A DNA stretch of 64,000 nt from Xanthocytophaga agilis (GTDB taxonomy: Bacteria; Bacteroidota; Bacteroidia; Cytophagales; 172606-1), in the NCBI RefSeq assembly GCF_030068605.1, contig NZ_JASJOU010000009.1, forward strand, positions 1 through 64,000, read 5' to 3'. How positions within the stretch are numbered: the first letter of the stretch is position 1; each line of letters begins with the position of its first letter. The translations under genes were made by a program, and so were the position numbers. Below are positions 43,639 through 53,979 of the stretch, piece after piece. The notes below the pieces were generated by a model. That model was not told the origin of the DNA and searched no databases. It saw only the letters and a list, made by a program, of their open reading frames with translations.

Positions 43639-46008
43639 TCAGAATCGGAAGGCAACATTCGCCAGAATATTAAACGGTTTCTGAGGTGTACCGTTTGAGT
43701 TCCAGTATTGTTGATCCAGTAGGTTGTTTGCTTTGATAGCCAGACGATATCTGGGTTGGTCATAAAAAAGCGTTGCATTAACAAGTGTATAGCCAGGAAG
43801 TTTAAATGTATTGGTAGCTTCCAGCCAGGCATCACTTACATAGTTAGCCCCAATACCTAATCCTAGTCCTTGCACAGCGCCTTTTGTCATATGGTAGCTT
43901 GCCCATATGTTACCAACATGTTTAGGACTTGCTACTAATGACTTTCCTTCCAGAGAAGCAACCGACTTGGTATATTCATTTTCATTATAGGCATATCCGG
44001 CAATAATGTTCAGGCCATTCACCGGATTGGCAATCACTTCTACTTCCACTCCTTTGCTTCTTTGTGTGCCATCCTGATACATAAACGTTCTGCCATTGAC
44101 ATCTCCGGTACGGGTGGAGTTTGTTACGCTGATGTTATAGTAACTAATTGTTGCATTCAGTCTGTTCTGTACCATATCCAGCTTTACCCCTCCTTCAAAC
44201 TGATTTCCATACTGAGGCTTGAGAATTAGTAAGGTAGAGTCGGGTTGTAAAACAGGAGCGAGATTGTTAAATCCATTCATATAGTTTGCAAATACAGCAA
44301 CCCGATCTTTTACTGGCTGGTAAACAATACCCAGCTTAGGAGATAAGGACGTTTGTTTGTAGGCTCCACTGCGTTGATCGGTTGCGACTGTATACGTCCC
44401 ATCTGTGGAAAATCTGTCTACCCGTAAACTTAGCATGATCATAAGTCGGGAAGAAATTGAAAATACATCGGATGCATATAAACCATAGCTGTTTGTCTGA
44501 GTAGCCGTACTAGTAAATCCTCTCTTATAAGCCAATTCATCCAGTTTATCAGCATTGATATTAGGTAATGGTCGGTTCACATTTACTGTGTCATAGGTTA
44601 GGGTTACCCGGTTTAACTTATTGTAGTTGTTGTTATAATCAAACCCAGCTACAATCCGGTTCCGGAAAGATCCTATCATAAAATCTCCTATGAAGTTTTG
44701 CTGAAACTGTGTATTCCCAAACGTTTCCGGTTTTTGGTTTCGTACTGTACGCAGAAACGTAGAGTCAGTCTGCATGCTTAATGTAGTCCACAGGAAATTC
44801 TTATAGAAGCCTTCTGAATACAGATAATTGGTCTGGGATGTCCATTGGTCACTTATCTTATACTCTATACGAGCCTGGATATTATTGATTCCATTGTTGA
44901 TATCAATGCCATCGTTAATATAAGACCGGTCATATTGAAGAGGCAGGTCTTTAAAGCTTCTGGCAGTAACTCTGCTCAAAGATCCAATAGAAATAGCAGT
45001 GGTGGTAAATGTTCCTCTTGTAAAATCCATATCTACCAGAAACTTTAACCGCTTGCTGGCCTGGTATGAAAAGCTGGGAGCAAACGTATAGTTTTTAGAA
45101 TACCCCTGATCCTGAAAAGATCCTTCTGATTGCCAGCCAGCATTTAAACGAAACAGAACTGCTTTGTCTTTGGTAAGAGGAGTATTAACGTCTGCTGTTA
45201 TACGGGAAAGGTTAAAGCTACCTGTTGTATAGCTTACCTCACCTGCAAACTCTTCAAAAGGTTGTTTAGTAACATAATTGTAGACACCTCCAAAGGTTAC
45301 ATTGCGATTTCCGCCAAATAATGTTCCTGTTGGTCCTTTGAGAACTTCCAGACGTTGAAGAATAATGGGGTTGAGAGGAACAACGGCACTGGTTACCATA
45401 CCATTACGCATACCAACAGTAGAGGCGAAGCCTCTCATACTCATGCCTTGAGAACCACCAGCCAGGAAGTTAGGAACTGCACCGGGAACATTCAGGTAAA
45501 TGTCAGTTCGTTCAGTAACTACCTGTTCTTTCATAATGTCTTTGGTTACTACAGTATATACCTGAGGATTCTCCATATTCTTTAAAGGCATCCGAGCTAC
45601 ATATTCTGTCTCTTTTCTCGCAAAGGCATTGGTTTCAGTAACGACAATCTCATTTAACTGATGAGTGCTTTCATCAATCTGTAAGCTTAACCGGGTTGTT
45701 TTGCCAGCCTGCACTGTTACATTTTGTTTACTGGCCGTGTAGCCAACACCAGAAGCAACAAGAGTATAACTGCCTTCTTCAACATTCCGGATTGTGAACT
45801 TGCCTTGTGTATCAGTAGCTTCACCAAGTGCAGTTCCTTCCAATCCGACATTAATACCAGATAAAGGCTCTCCTTTACCAGATCGAATAGTACCTGTAAT
45901 AGTACCCTTTCCAGTCTGAGCCTGAAGGGTGATAATGCTTGTCAGAATTACAATTAAAAGACTGGCTATTACTTTACAATAAAATGGGTAGTGGTTTGTT
46001 TTGCTCAT
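43639..46008 (-). CDS. TonB-dependent siderophore-type receptor
   Basis: A 789-residue outer-membrane receptor. A signal peptide and a carboxypeptidase-regulatory-like domain (TGTIRSGKGEPLSGINVGLEG) come first, then the plug with DIYLNVPGAVPNFL and LEVLKGPTGTLFGG, and a barrel ending in FRF. The plug pattern is that of FhuE/FoxA-like siderophore receptors. The ligand is not known. It is alone on its strand with no siderophore-synthesis genes in the window. Confidence 0.85.
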   Translation of the reverse strand: MSKTNHYPFYCKVIASLLIVILTSIITLQAQTGKGTITGTIRSGKGEPLSGINVGLEGTALGEATDTQGKFTIRNVEEGSYTLVASGVGYTASKQNVTVQAGKTTRLSLQIDESTHQLNEIVVTETNAFARKETEYVARMPLKNMENPQVYTVVTKDIMKEQVVTERTDIYLNVPGAVPNFLAGGSQGMSMRGFASTVGMRNGMVTSAVVPLNPIILQRLEVLKGPTGTLFGGNRNVTFGGVYNYVTKQPFEEFAGEVSYTTGSFNLSRITADVNTPLTKDKAVLFRLNAGWQSEGSFQDQGYSKNYTFAPSFSYQASKRLKFLVDMDFTRGTFTTTAISIGSLSRVTARSFKDLPLQYDRSYINDGIDINNGINNIQARIEYKISDQWTSQTNYLYSEGFYKNFLWTTLSMQTDSTFLRTVRNQKPETFGNTQFQQNFIGDFMIGSFRNRIVAGFDYNNNYNKLNRVTLTYDTVNVNRPLPNINADKLDELAYKRGFTSTATQTNSYGLYASDVFSISSRLMIMLSLRVDRFSTDGTYTVATDQRSGAYKQTSLSPKLGIVYQPVKDRVAVFANYMNGFNNLAPVLQPDSTLLILKPQYGNQFEGGVKLDMVQNRLNATISYYNISVTNSTRTGDVNGRTFMYQDGTQRSKGVEVEVIANPVNGLNIIAGYAYNENEYTKSVASLEGKSLVASPKHVGNIWASYHMTKGAVQGLGLGIGANYVSDAWLEATNTFKLPGYTLVNATLFYDQPRYRLAIKANNLLDQQYWNSNGTPQKPFNILANVAFRF

Positions 46009-46270
46009 GTACTAGAAAAGTTAGAGGCTTATTATTATTTAGATTAATTATAAACAGAGCAAAGTAAGGGAGAGCTTTGCATATACACAAGCATTTGTAA
46101 ATTTTTCTGAAGCAGGATAGATACAGCTTTGACGAGAAGAGGAAAGTGACTATTTCCCAAAATGGGAGGAAGAAAACATCAGATTCCTATATGAATTAAA
46201 CATAAACAGATCAAATTCAGCTATTTAAACAAGTAATAGAGCAGCAACTGTAAGAATAGCAGAATTTATT

Positions 46271-46549
46271 TTATTTCCAGAAACGACTGCTACTGTTTTT
46301 GATCTGATCCTGATATAAACCATACAAAGCGATCAGGGTCCAGGTGATGTTAATAAATGCAGAAGGATATGAGATGTCATAGATAGCGCTTACGCCAACC
46401 AAAATACCACCCAGAATATTGCAGAGATGAAAAGGATAAGAAGTAGAGGTCCATCTCTTACTAATGAGTAAAAAATAGGAGATCAGAAAAAGTAATGCAC
46501 CAAACCAACCGAGTATATCAAAGATAAGTTTGAGGTTGGTCTGGTACAT
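46271..46549 (-). CDS. CBU_0592-like small membrane protein
   Basis: A 92-residue protein with three helices, starting DILGWFGALLFLISYFLL and continuing LCNILGGILVGVSAIY and FINITWTLIALYGLY, a pattern seen in CBU_0592-type proteins. The role is unknown. It follows the phosphodiesterase gene in the second SusC/SusD cluster by 17 bases and may be part of that operon. Confidence 0.7.
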   Translation of the reverse strand: MYQTNLKLIFDILGWFGALLFLISYFLLISKRWTSTSYPFHLCNILGGILVGVSAIYDISYPSAFINITWTLIALYGLYQDQIKNSSSRFWK

Positions 46550-46566
46550 AGAATAATTGTAATTCC

Positions 46567-47805
46567 TTATTTAGTGATCCAGCGATTTACTGTGTTGTAC
46601 TTGCCTTCCAGCACTACCTTGTAAAAGTCTGAAGCAGGTACATTGCTCAAATCTACTGCAAATTTTCCATCTTTTACTGGTACTTCACCTAAGAGTGTAT
46701 AGGTGTCAAACTTTCCGGTTTCTTTATAGCCATTGCTGGTAGTAATCCATACTTTCACTTTTCCTTCCGTATCTATAGGTTTCCAACTTACGTCCAGCGC
46801 TTTAGCAGTTTTAATGGCTTTAGGCTGAACCAGCGATACTTTACCTACCAGAGGTACACCATCCAGTTCACGAAGTTCGTCAGCAGACAAGGATACATCC
46901 AGAAAACGGGCAAGAGTGGGAAGAATATCCACTACACTTACAGGTGATCCTTTTGCATAGGTGTTCAATGGCTTTGCATTGGTTACAATCCAGGAAGCAC
47001 GTTCCCGTTCAGATTGACCGCCGTGGTTTCTTCCGGTTTTGGCGTCACGTCCATGATCGGTAGTCACAATGATTACCCATTCTTCTTTATTCTCCTTTTG
47101 TCTGAGTTTGATAGCATCCCAGAGTTGGCCAATGCGTTTATCAGCAGCTTTTACGGCATCATTGTATTTTTCACTGTCACCATACATATGTCCCATGTCA
47201 TCCGTAAACTCCAGATATACCCATGACAAATCGGGGCCTTTCTCTTTGATATAACGGGCAGCCTCATCGGTAACAGCCTGATCAATATCAGACATAAACT
47301 TTCGCTGTTTATCATGTGGGTACTTTACCGTATCCAGCTCCAGACCGTCAAAGTGATAGTCTAGCTTGATACCATTGGTCTGAGGTAATCCCTCTCCTAT
47401 CAGTTTGGTCCGGTTATCTTCCCAGCTTGAAAACACAGCGGTTTGTTTATCAGGATACTGATTTTCAAATAAACGGAAAATGGTTGGATAGTGATAGTTA
47501 GGAGCCTTGATGTCATTGTCAGGTACATTGTGTTTGTTGAACCACACTCCGGTTAACACATTGGTGTATCCGGGTGCAGAGATAGTAGGCGTTTGCGTGT
47601 AACTATTCAGTTCACCACCTTGGTTGGCATTGATCAAGCCTCCTTCTTTGGCAATCTCATGCAGATAAGGCGTTGGCACCTTATCCAGGATGTCACGGGA
47701 AACACCGTCAATTATTACAAATACAGCCTTTTTCTTCTGCGCCATTGCTATATTGGCCATAAAGACCAGCATAACAATAGCGATATATTTCTTACTCATT
47801 TTCAT
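46567..47805 (-). CDS. secreted phosphodiesterase/phosphatase, alkaline phosphatase superfamily
   Basis: A 412-residue precursor with signal peptide (KYIAIVMLVFMANIAMAQ). The metal and nucleophile segments of the type I phosphodiesterase/nucleotide pyrophosphatase fold are visible: FVIIDGVSRDIL, TQTPTISAPGYTNVLTG with the expected Thr nucleophile region, FTDDMGHMYG and TTDHGRDAKTGRNHGG. It should hydrolyse a phosphate mono- or diester in the periplasm. It is 29 bases after the SusD stop, so its substrate is probably tied to what that SusC/SusD pair imports. Confidence 0.83.
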   Translation of the reverse strand: MKMSKKYIAIVMLVFMANIAMAQKKKAVFVIIDGVSRDILDKVPTPYLHEIAKEGGLINANQGGELNSYTQTPTISAPGYTNVLTGVWFNKHNVPDNDIKAPNYHYPTIFRLFENQYPDKQTAVFSSWEDNRTKLIGEGLPQTNGIKLDYHFDGLELDTVKYPHDKQRKFMSDIDQAVTDEAARYIKEKGPDLSWVYLEFTDDMGHMYGDSEKYNDAVKAADKRIGQLWDAIKLRQKENKEEWVIIVTTDHGRDAKTGRNHGGQSERERASWIVTNAKPLNTYAKGSPVSVVDILPTLARFLDVSLSADELRELDGVPLVGKVSLVQPKAIKTAKALDVSWKPIDTEGKVKVWITTSNGYKETGKFDTYTLLGEVPVKDGKFAVDLSNVPASDFYKVVLEGKYNTVNRWITK

Positions 47806-47834
47806 TAGGTTTGTTTTCTAGTGTATAATCTCGT

Positions 47835-49634
47835 TTACCAGCCAAAGATCTGCTTCAGATTAGGATTAAGCAATACCTGATTCTGGGGAACCGGACGATA
47901 GTAAGACTTTGGCTCCTGAAATGTACCATTATCGGTGGAAGTTTGAACAGTTCCGGACGTACCATTCTTTAGGAAGACCCCAGCATCCTGTCCGATAGAT
48001 CCAGTCCGGTAATAGATGAAATCTTTCCCTAATGTATTCTTTTCTTTTACAGCAGGAATTGATTCATTGTTGTTCAGCAAAATAATATCCGGAACACCAT
48101 CGCCTGTGAGGTCGTGTTTGCCCAGGCCAGAAAAATAGATTCCTTCCTGTTCTTTTTCCAGAAGTTTTCCTGCATTCCAACGCATCAAATCATCGTAACG
48201 ATAACCTTCCAGTGCCATTTCGATACGACGTTCTCTACGGATTTCCAACAAAACAGGTCGCTGTGCTGTACTTGTGTTCGGATACTTTGCATCCTGTACC
48301 GGATCAACAGCCGGAGTAAGGGAAAGTTGAGGCATACCTACACGGTTGCGTAGCAGATTGATACTTTGATCCAGATCACCCTGTGTCAGGGTACCTAGTT
48401 CAGCTTTTGCTTCTGCATAGGTTAATAGTATTTCAGCATAACGCAATACCGGAATATCCAGATTGTTTTGTACCACAGTACTTGGATCATTCACAAATCC
48501 TTTGATCTGATGATATCCTGTGAAGTTTTTAGCCAGTTGCTGTACATACAAACCACCTCCCTGCGAGTAGGTATCTACGTTTAAGAGGTTAAAACCAGGA
48601 TACGCATACGTCTGACTTAACCGTGGGTCACGATTTTCAAATTCTTTGACAAACGGAAATGTAGTATATCCTGGCTGGTTAGTATAATACGATCCATCTG
48701 CCATGAGATAATCCTGTAACAGATCTTTGGTAGGAGACACTTCATAATTTCCAAATACAGTCTCATTCCAGCCACTATTACGGATGCCATTCTCACTATA
48801 GGTAGCCAGTAGTACTTCAGGATTGCCATTCAGGTTTTGCTGAACAAACAGATTCATGTAATCCTGTGTCGGGCTTCCGGTTGTGTAGAGTCTAAACTTA
48901 CCTCCATCCATAATATTTTTAGATACATCGGCTGCCAGTTGCAGGAACTGTGATGCAGTGCTTTCTAGGGCTAACTCGGAATGGTATCTTCGGTATGTAC
49001 CTTCATACAAGGCAAACTTTGCCTGATAGGCTTTCACAATCCAGCGATTAACAGCACCTGACTCTGAAGTTTCATTTACATGTTCTGCAGCAAATGCATA
49101 GTCTTCCATAATCTTCTCTACGACCAGAGAACGAGGGTCTCGTTCCTTCATCAGTAGTTCGGTATCATTGGTGTTGATCACCTGATCATACCAGGGAACG
49201 TCAGAATACCGCTTTACTTTATTTACATAAAATTGAGCTCTGAAAAAGCGAGCTAATCCTTCATAATGATTCAGGACATCCTCTGACAAGGGGGCTTTTC
49301 TAAAATTTGCCAGAAAATAGTTTACACTTCGAAGCTGTTCCCAATTCCAGCCATTTGGAAATGCAGATGCAGTAGGGTTACCACCCATCACCAGTTTAAT
49401 CTCAGTTGCTCCTGTTGTAGCTGCATTGTCAGTGGATTGGTCATCATTATAGATGCCCCAACCAGGAAAATTGTACATGTTATTGATATACAACTTAAGA
49501 TCCTGCTCTCCATTGAAGAAATTATCACTACCAATGGAAGTTGAGGGTTGACGGTCCAGAAAATCATTGTTACAGGCAGAGAAGCTAAGTGCTGCTAAAC
49601 CCATCCCTACTATATATGTATGTATTCGTTTCAT
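47835..49634 (-). CDS. RagB/SusD family outer membrane lipoprotein
   Basis: A 599-residue surface lipoprotein with lipobox SFSACNND. Typical segments include LYINNMYNF, YLFLAN-like helical pairs (VNYFLANFRKAPL), PVLRYAEILLTYAEAKAELG and LLEIRRERRIEMALEGYRYDDLMRW. It partners the SusC-like receptor just upstream (12-base gap). The substrate is unknown; the following phosphodiesterase hints at a phosphorylated ligand. Confidence 0.9.
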   Translation of the reverse strand: MKRIHTYIVGMGLAALSFSACNNDFLDRQPSTSIGSDNFFNGEQDLKLYINNMYNFPGWGIYNDDQSTDNAATTGATEIKLVMGGNPTASAFPNGWNWEQLRSVNYFLANFRKAPLSEDVLNHYEGLARFFRAQFYVNKVKRYSDVPWYDQVINTNDTELLMKERDPRSLVVEKIMEDYAFAAEHVNETSESGAVNRWIVKAYQAKFALYEGTYRRYHSELALESTASQFLQLAADVSKNIMDGGKFRLYTTGSPTQDYMNLFVQQNLNGNPEVLLATYSENGIRNSGWNETVFGNYEVSPTKDLLQDYLMADGSYYTNQPGYTTFPFVKEFENRDPRLSQTYAYPGFNLLNVDTYSQGGGLYVQQLAKNFTGYHQIKGFVNDPSTVVQNNLDIPVLRYAEILLTYAEAKAELGTLTQGDLDQSINLLRNRVGMPQLSLTPAVDPVQDAKYPNTSTAQRPVLLEIRRERRIEMALEGYRYDDLMRWNAGKLLEKEQEGIYFSGLGKHDLTGDGVPDIILLNNNESIPAVKEKNTLGKDFIYYRTGSIGQDAGVFLKNGTSGTVQTSTDNGTFQEPKSYYRPVPQNQVLLNPNLKQIFGW

Positions 49635-49646
49635 GGTTTGATTTAG

Positions 49647-52600
49647 TTAGAAAGTCACATTCAAGCCGAAGGAGTATCTTCTTTGCCAAGGATATGCATA
49701 TCCGTTGCCATTCCGATTCGTATTGCTGGAAGGATCAATACCGGCATTGGCATTGATTGCCTCCGGATCATAGAATTTCTTCAGCGCAGACCACTCATAG
49801 AGGTTTTCTCCACTCACATAGAAACGTACATTAGCCAGATGCCATTTTTTTGTAAGGACAGAAGGAAGTGTATATCCAACCGTCAGGTTTTTAAATCGCA
49901 GATAAGCTCCATTCAGCATATAACCTGTTTGTGGGATTGCAAGTCCTTTGGCATTACCAGGTGTAGTTCCCAGATTAACATCCGCCAGCCATGCTTGCAG
50001 GATTGGGTATTTAGCATCCAGGTTCTGGTTAGCAAGGCCTGCATTGATATATGACTGAGAGTGTTTGCTCATGTCAACTTCACTATCATTGTTTGGTCTG
50101 TAGAAATCGAGCAAGTGTTCATACCCACCAGCATAAGGTTGTTGGTAAAAGCCCCAGTATAAATAATCAAGCGGATAATAATCCCGTTTACCTACTCCCT
50201 GGAAAAAGGCACGAACATCAAACCCTTTCCAGCTGGCATTCAGATCTATACCAAAACGGTAACGTGGAGAAGTATTACCAATAATTGACAGATCTTTAGG
50301 ATCTTTGGCAGTCAAACCTGTTTCAATAGCATTGTTCCCATCCAGATCTTTGTACTTAGGCCAGCCTGGTACAATAGCCAATGCATCCCATGGAATAATT
50401 GAGGATTCATTTAATGCGTCAATTTCTTCCTGGGTTTTAAACAATCCATCACTTTTCAATCCCCAAATCTCACCCAGTGCCATCCCTTTACGATATTGAG
50501 AGAAATTCTCGTTCGGATTGTCAAACTTGGTAATTACCGAACGGCTATCCGATAAGATGAATGTTGCACTGAAAGTAACTGGGTCTTTAGCAGTTTTGAA
50601 ACTGTTCTGATAGTTGACAGACAATTCCCAGCCACGGTTTCTCAGATCGGCTGCGTTTTCTTTAGGCTCAGCAGCTCCTAGTACATCTGGCAAATCACGT
50701 CCCAGTGTAAGCATACCACGGGTATTACGCTGATAGATGTCAAACGCTACATTGATCTTGTTGTTAAACAAACTAATGTCTGTTCCAAAGTTAAGAGTAG
50801 TAACTTTTTCCCATGTATAGTCAGGACTTACCAATCCAGGAGTTGATACTTGCAAAGGCAGCGTTCCTCCAATCAGATAGTTAGACAATGAGGAATTCAG
50901 TGTAGAAATGTATCCATAATTAGATACAGACTGGTTACCCAATGATCCATATGAAGCACGTAACTTGAAGTTACTTAATACAGGTTGTAATCCTTGCATA
51001 AATGCTTCCTGATCTACACGCCATGCAGCAGAGGCTGAAGGGAAGAATCCATACCGTTTGTTGGATGGAAATCGGGAACTACCATCGTAACGGCCATTAA
51101 ACTCGACGATGTATTTATCATTAAAAATATAATTCAGACGATAAAACCATCCCCGAATAGCCCAGTCACTGATACTCTGCCCCGCTGTAAGTTCACCTGT
51201 TGCCAGCCCTATGGTCGGATAGGATGGAGAGATTAGATTGGTTCGTCTGGTTTCGTTACCTTCTGTCCGAAAATATTCCTGGTTAAATCCACCCAACGCT
51301 GTAAACTCGTGTCTACTCCATTTCTGTGTGAATGTGGCATAGGTGTTCAGGACTGTGTAATTATCAAACTGGCTGTATTTTCCGGCATAGCTATTTCCTT
51401 CCTGACGAACATCATTAGGTCCATAGCCAATCTTGTAAGGGGTTTGATAATAACTTGAATCTCTTGCCCCTCTTCTATAGGTAAAGTCCGCATTGAACTT
51501 CAGTACGTCTTTAATCAGAGAGACTTCCCCATTGAATTGTGTCTGCAAGCTAAAATACTTACCAGAAGATTTTCCTCCCTCTGTCAGCTGAGCTCCGGTT
51601 CTACCAACCGATGTATTTGCCCAGGTTCCATCCGGGTTAATGTCATAATCAGTAGGAAACAAGTTGTAAATACTGGAGATAGAGTAATTGGAAGGGGTTT
51701 GCCGTTTGGTAAAGGTCAGATAGGTGTTATTTCCAAATGAAATCCATGAGGTAATCTGATGATTTACTTTGCTTCTCAAGCTATAACGATCAAAATAATC
51801 TTCCGCAATTTTCAGAATACCATTCTGACGGTTGTAGTTTCCAGAAATGTAGTATTGTGTTTTACTGGAACGACCACTGATAGATACAGCATGATCCTGA
51901 GAAAAGGTATAATCACTTAAGAAATATCTGGTCCAGTCACGGTTACCCATGTATTCCCACAGCTTGTTATCGCTTGGATTGATGCGTACTCCTGGAATCG
52001 AAGGATCATCAGAACGTTCTTTGGCATATTGATAGAACTGATCACTGTAGTTTACGTTGTCCCAGGGAGTATTGTTAGTTGACAACTCCAGTAAACGTGA
52101 GTAGATATAAGGGTCTGTAATCTTGTTGGGTAATACAGTCGGTTTGTTAAAAGACAAGTTATTTGAATAACTCACGCTAACGCCTTCCTGGCTACCACTT
52201 TTGGTTTTAATCAGAATTACCCCAAATGCAGCACGTGCCCCATAAATAGCTGCGGCTGAAGCGTCTTTGATAACAGAGATAGACTCTACATCCTGTGGAG
52301 CCAAACGGTTTAGTTCAACTGCATCGGATGGAACAGCATCAATCAAAATTAATGGATTACCACCATTGATAGATGTAATACCACGGATATTGATATTAGC
52401 CGCCGCTCCTGGAGCACCGGAACCAAAGTCAATGTTCAGGTTGGGCACCATTCCCTGAAGTCCCTGAGCTGTATTTGAGATAGGGCGACTCGCTAGTGCT
52501 TTGGCACTAACTTGATCAACTGCACCAGAAAGGTTTACTTTCTTCTGTGTTCCATATCCAACTACAACAATTTCTGACAATTCAGAAGCGTCATTTTTCA

Positions 52601-52874
52601 ATAGTACATCAATGGACTTGCGGTTCCCTACTGCGATTTCCTGCTTCACAAACCCAATGTAGGAAAATACCAATACGGATTCTGCTCCGGGAATATTTAT
52701 ACTATAATGCCCATTTGCATCAGTCTGGGTTCCGGTAGTGGTTCCTTTTACCTGAATAGAAACTCCAATCAGAGCCTCTCCCTGGTCGTCTTTGACTGTT
52801 CCTGAAATCTTCTGTTGCGCCATCAGGACATGACACAACAAAAATGTCAATAAAGATAGGTAAAGTGTTTTCAT
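49647..52874 (-). CDS. SusC/RagA TonB-linked outer membrane receptor
   Basis: A 1075-residue receptor from ATG 52874 (MKTLYLSLLTFLLCHVLMAQ signal); the longer frame adds 12 non-signal residues. There is no STN domain, only a carboxypeptidase-regulatory-like domain (KISGTVKDDQGEALIGVS), then the plug (LSEIVVVGYGTQKKVNLSGA, ASAAAIYGARAAFGVILI) and a barrel ending RRYSFGLNVTF. Absence of STN fits control by the divergent TetR gene instead of sigma/FecR. First gene of a four-gene operon. Confidence 0.92.
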   Translation of the reverse strand: MKTLYLSLLTFLLCHVLMAQQKISGTVKDDQGEALIGVSIQVKGTTTGTQTDANGHYSINIPGAESVLVFSYIGFVKQEIAVGNRKSIDVLLKNDASELSEIVVVGYGTQKKVNLSGAVDQVSAKALASRPISNTAQGLQGMVPNLNIDFGSGAPGAAANINIRGITSINGGNPLILIDAVPSDAVELNRLAPQDVESISVIKDASAAAIYGARAAFGVILIKTKSGSQEGVSVSYSNNLSFNKPTVLPNKITDPYIYSRLLELSTNNTPWDNVNYSDQFYQYAKERSDDPSIPGVRINPSDNKLWEYMGNRDWTRYFLSDYTFSQDHAVSISGRSSKTQYYISGNYNRQNGILKIAEDYFDRYSLRSKVNHQITSWISFGNNTYLTFTKRQTPSNYSISSIYNLFPTDYDINPDGTWANTSVGRTGAQLTEGGKSSGKYFSLQTQFNGEVSLIKDVLKFNADFTYRRGARDSSYYQTPYKIGYGPNDVRQEGNSYAGKYSQFDNYTVLNTYATFTQKWSRHEFTALGGFNQEYFRTEGNETRRTNLISPSYPTIGLATGELTAGQSISDWAIRGWFYRLNYIFNDKYIVEFNGRYDGSSRFPSNKRYGFFPSASAAWRVDQEAFMQGLQPVLSNFKLRASYGSLGNQSVSNYGYISTLNSSLSNYLIGGTLPLQVSTPGLVSPDYTWEKVTTLNFGTDISLFNNKINVAFDIYQRNTRGMLTLGRDLPDVLGAAEPKENAADLRNRGWELSVNYQNSFKTAKDPVTFSATFILSDSRSVITKFDNPNENFSQYRKGMALGEIWGLKSDGLFKTQEEIDALNESSIIPWDALAIVPGWPKYKDLDGNNAIETGLTAKDPKDLSIIGNTSPRYRFGIDLNASWKGFDVRAFFQGVGKRDYYPLDYLYWGFYQQPYAGGYEHLLDFYRPNNDSEVDMSKHSQSYINAGLANQNLDAKYPILQAWLADVNLGTTPGNAKGLAIPQTGYMLNGAYLRFKNLTVGYTLPSVLTKKWHLANVRFYVSGENLYEWSALKKFYDPEAINANAGIDPSSNTNRNGNGYAYPWQRRYSFGLNVTF

Positions 52875-52893
52875 GTTTGTTTTTGGGTTTGCG

Positions 52894-52901
52894 CAAAAGT
52901 A
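52894..52901 (-). promoter_or_regulatory. -7 promoter box for the second SusC operon
   Basis: Minus-strand TACTTTTG fits TANNTTTG and lies 20 bases from the SusC ATG. No TTG at standard spacing was found. Confidence 0.4.
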
Positions 52902-52941
52902 GTTCGCCAATATTACCTGTTGATTACCTATCCATTAATAA

Positions 52942-52955
52942 ACTGAACATTCAGT
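52942..52955. promoter_or_regulatory. candidate TetR operator
   Basis: The perfect palindrome ACTGAA-CA-TTCAGT lies 68 bases upstream of the SusC ATG and within the shared region with the TetR gene. Its form is typical of TetR operators. It sits upstream of the -7 box, so activation or a second promoter cannot be excluded. The rest of the 439-base gap shows no gene. Confidence 0.45.
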
Positions 52956-53313
52956 CAATTTATTTTTATGCTTTAGTTAAGCAAACCATTACCCACATAA
53001 CAAAGACAGAAAACAGTGTATATTCACATATAATCACGTTTATGCTACCTATCATCAAAAAACTGCTTATTTATAAGTTTACATTTGGTCAGATATTTCC
53101 AAAACTTTATAAAAGTCAGACGTCAAAACAGGAGCTTTTGCCCTTTGTTAAATTAATTTTATCTGTTATTTACAGCAGCTTTAGAGACATAGAGTGATTG
53201 GCTGTATTATGATTTGTAGCTACCTTTGGGTAGTAACAGCGTTGGAAATAACACAGACTATTTGGGAAACTTATGTTCATCTACCTCTATCTATTCGAAA
53301 ACACTACCGATCA

Positions 53314-53919
53314 ATGGGAAGAAAAAGCTTAAAAGAAGATCAGCAGAAAAAAATCATTGAGGCATTTTATGAAATAGCCAAAAGAGAAGGAATAGAAAAT
53401 ATCTCTTTCGGAAAAATCGCCAAAGAACTGGACATGCATCCAAGTCTGGTAGTTCACTATTTTTCGACGAAGGAAGAATTACTACTGGGGTTGATTGATT
53501 TCATCATTGCGGGGTATCAGAATATTTATCTGGCTGAACCGGAACATGTAGATAGCCTAAACAGATTGATTGATGTGTTGAACAATATATTCTCCCGAAA
53601 ATGGAACAACTACATTGACGACAGTATTTTCTATAATTGCTTTGCTCTTATATTCCGCAACAAACTCATCAAACAACAATTTCAGGAATTACATTTGTTA
53701 CTACGCCAATGGCTGGAAAACCTTATTCAGGCTTGTGTAGACCAACAATTAATTGTCTGTGAAAACCCCGCTCAAACGGCTGATCTGATCTTTGTGATTT
53801 CAGATGGTGCATATTATTTCCTCAGTATGATTGAAGACCCTGATCTATATCAGGAACATATGGAACGATACAAGGAAGCAGCCTTTAAGTTACTGCATCT
53901 GGAAAATGCATTACAATAG
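53314..53919 (+). CDS. TetR/AcrR family regulator
   Basis: A 201-residue regulator starting at ATG 53314 (MGRKSLKEDQ); the upstream extension of the open frame is not protein-like. The DNA-binding domain is EGIENISFGKIAKELDMHPSLVVHYFSTKEELLLGL, a BetI-like form. The C-terminal ligand domain is helical. It is divergent from the second SusC operon across a region with a palindrome; it likely controls that operon or itself. Ligand unknown. Confidence 0.85.
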   Translation: MGRKSLKEDQQKKIIEAFYEIAKREGIENISFGKIAKELDMHPSLVVHYFSTKEELLLGLIDFIIAGYQNIYLAEPEHVDSLNRLIDVLNNIFSRKWNNYIDDSIFYNCFALIFRNKLIKQQFQELHLLLRQWLENLIQACVDQQLIVCENPAQTADLIFVISDGAYYFLSMIEDPDLYQEHMERYKEAAFKLLHLENALQ

Positions 53920-53979
53920 CTAGCTACCATTTTCCTGTGACACATATTTTTATTTTGTGATAACATAGAACTCTCCTAT

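Noticed and set aside
46150-46170. Third copy of the AAAATGGGACACAT repeat
   Set aside because: Only about nine bases match (AAAATGGGA), which is expected by chance in this sequence.
52844-53197. 117-codon plus-strand frame over the SusC start and the intergenic region
   Set aside because: It is antisense to the SusC signal sequence and then runs through AT-rich intergenic sequence with the promoter and palindrome.
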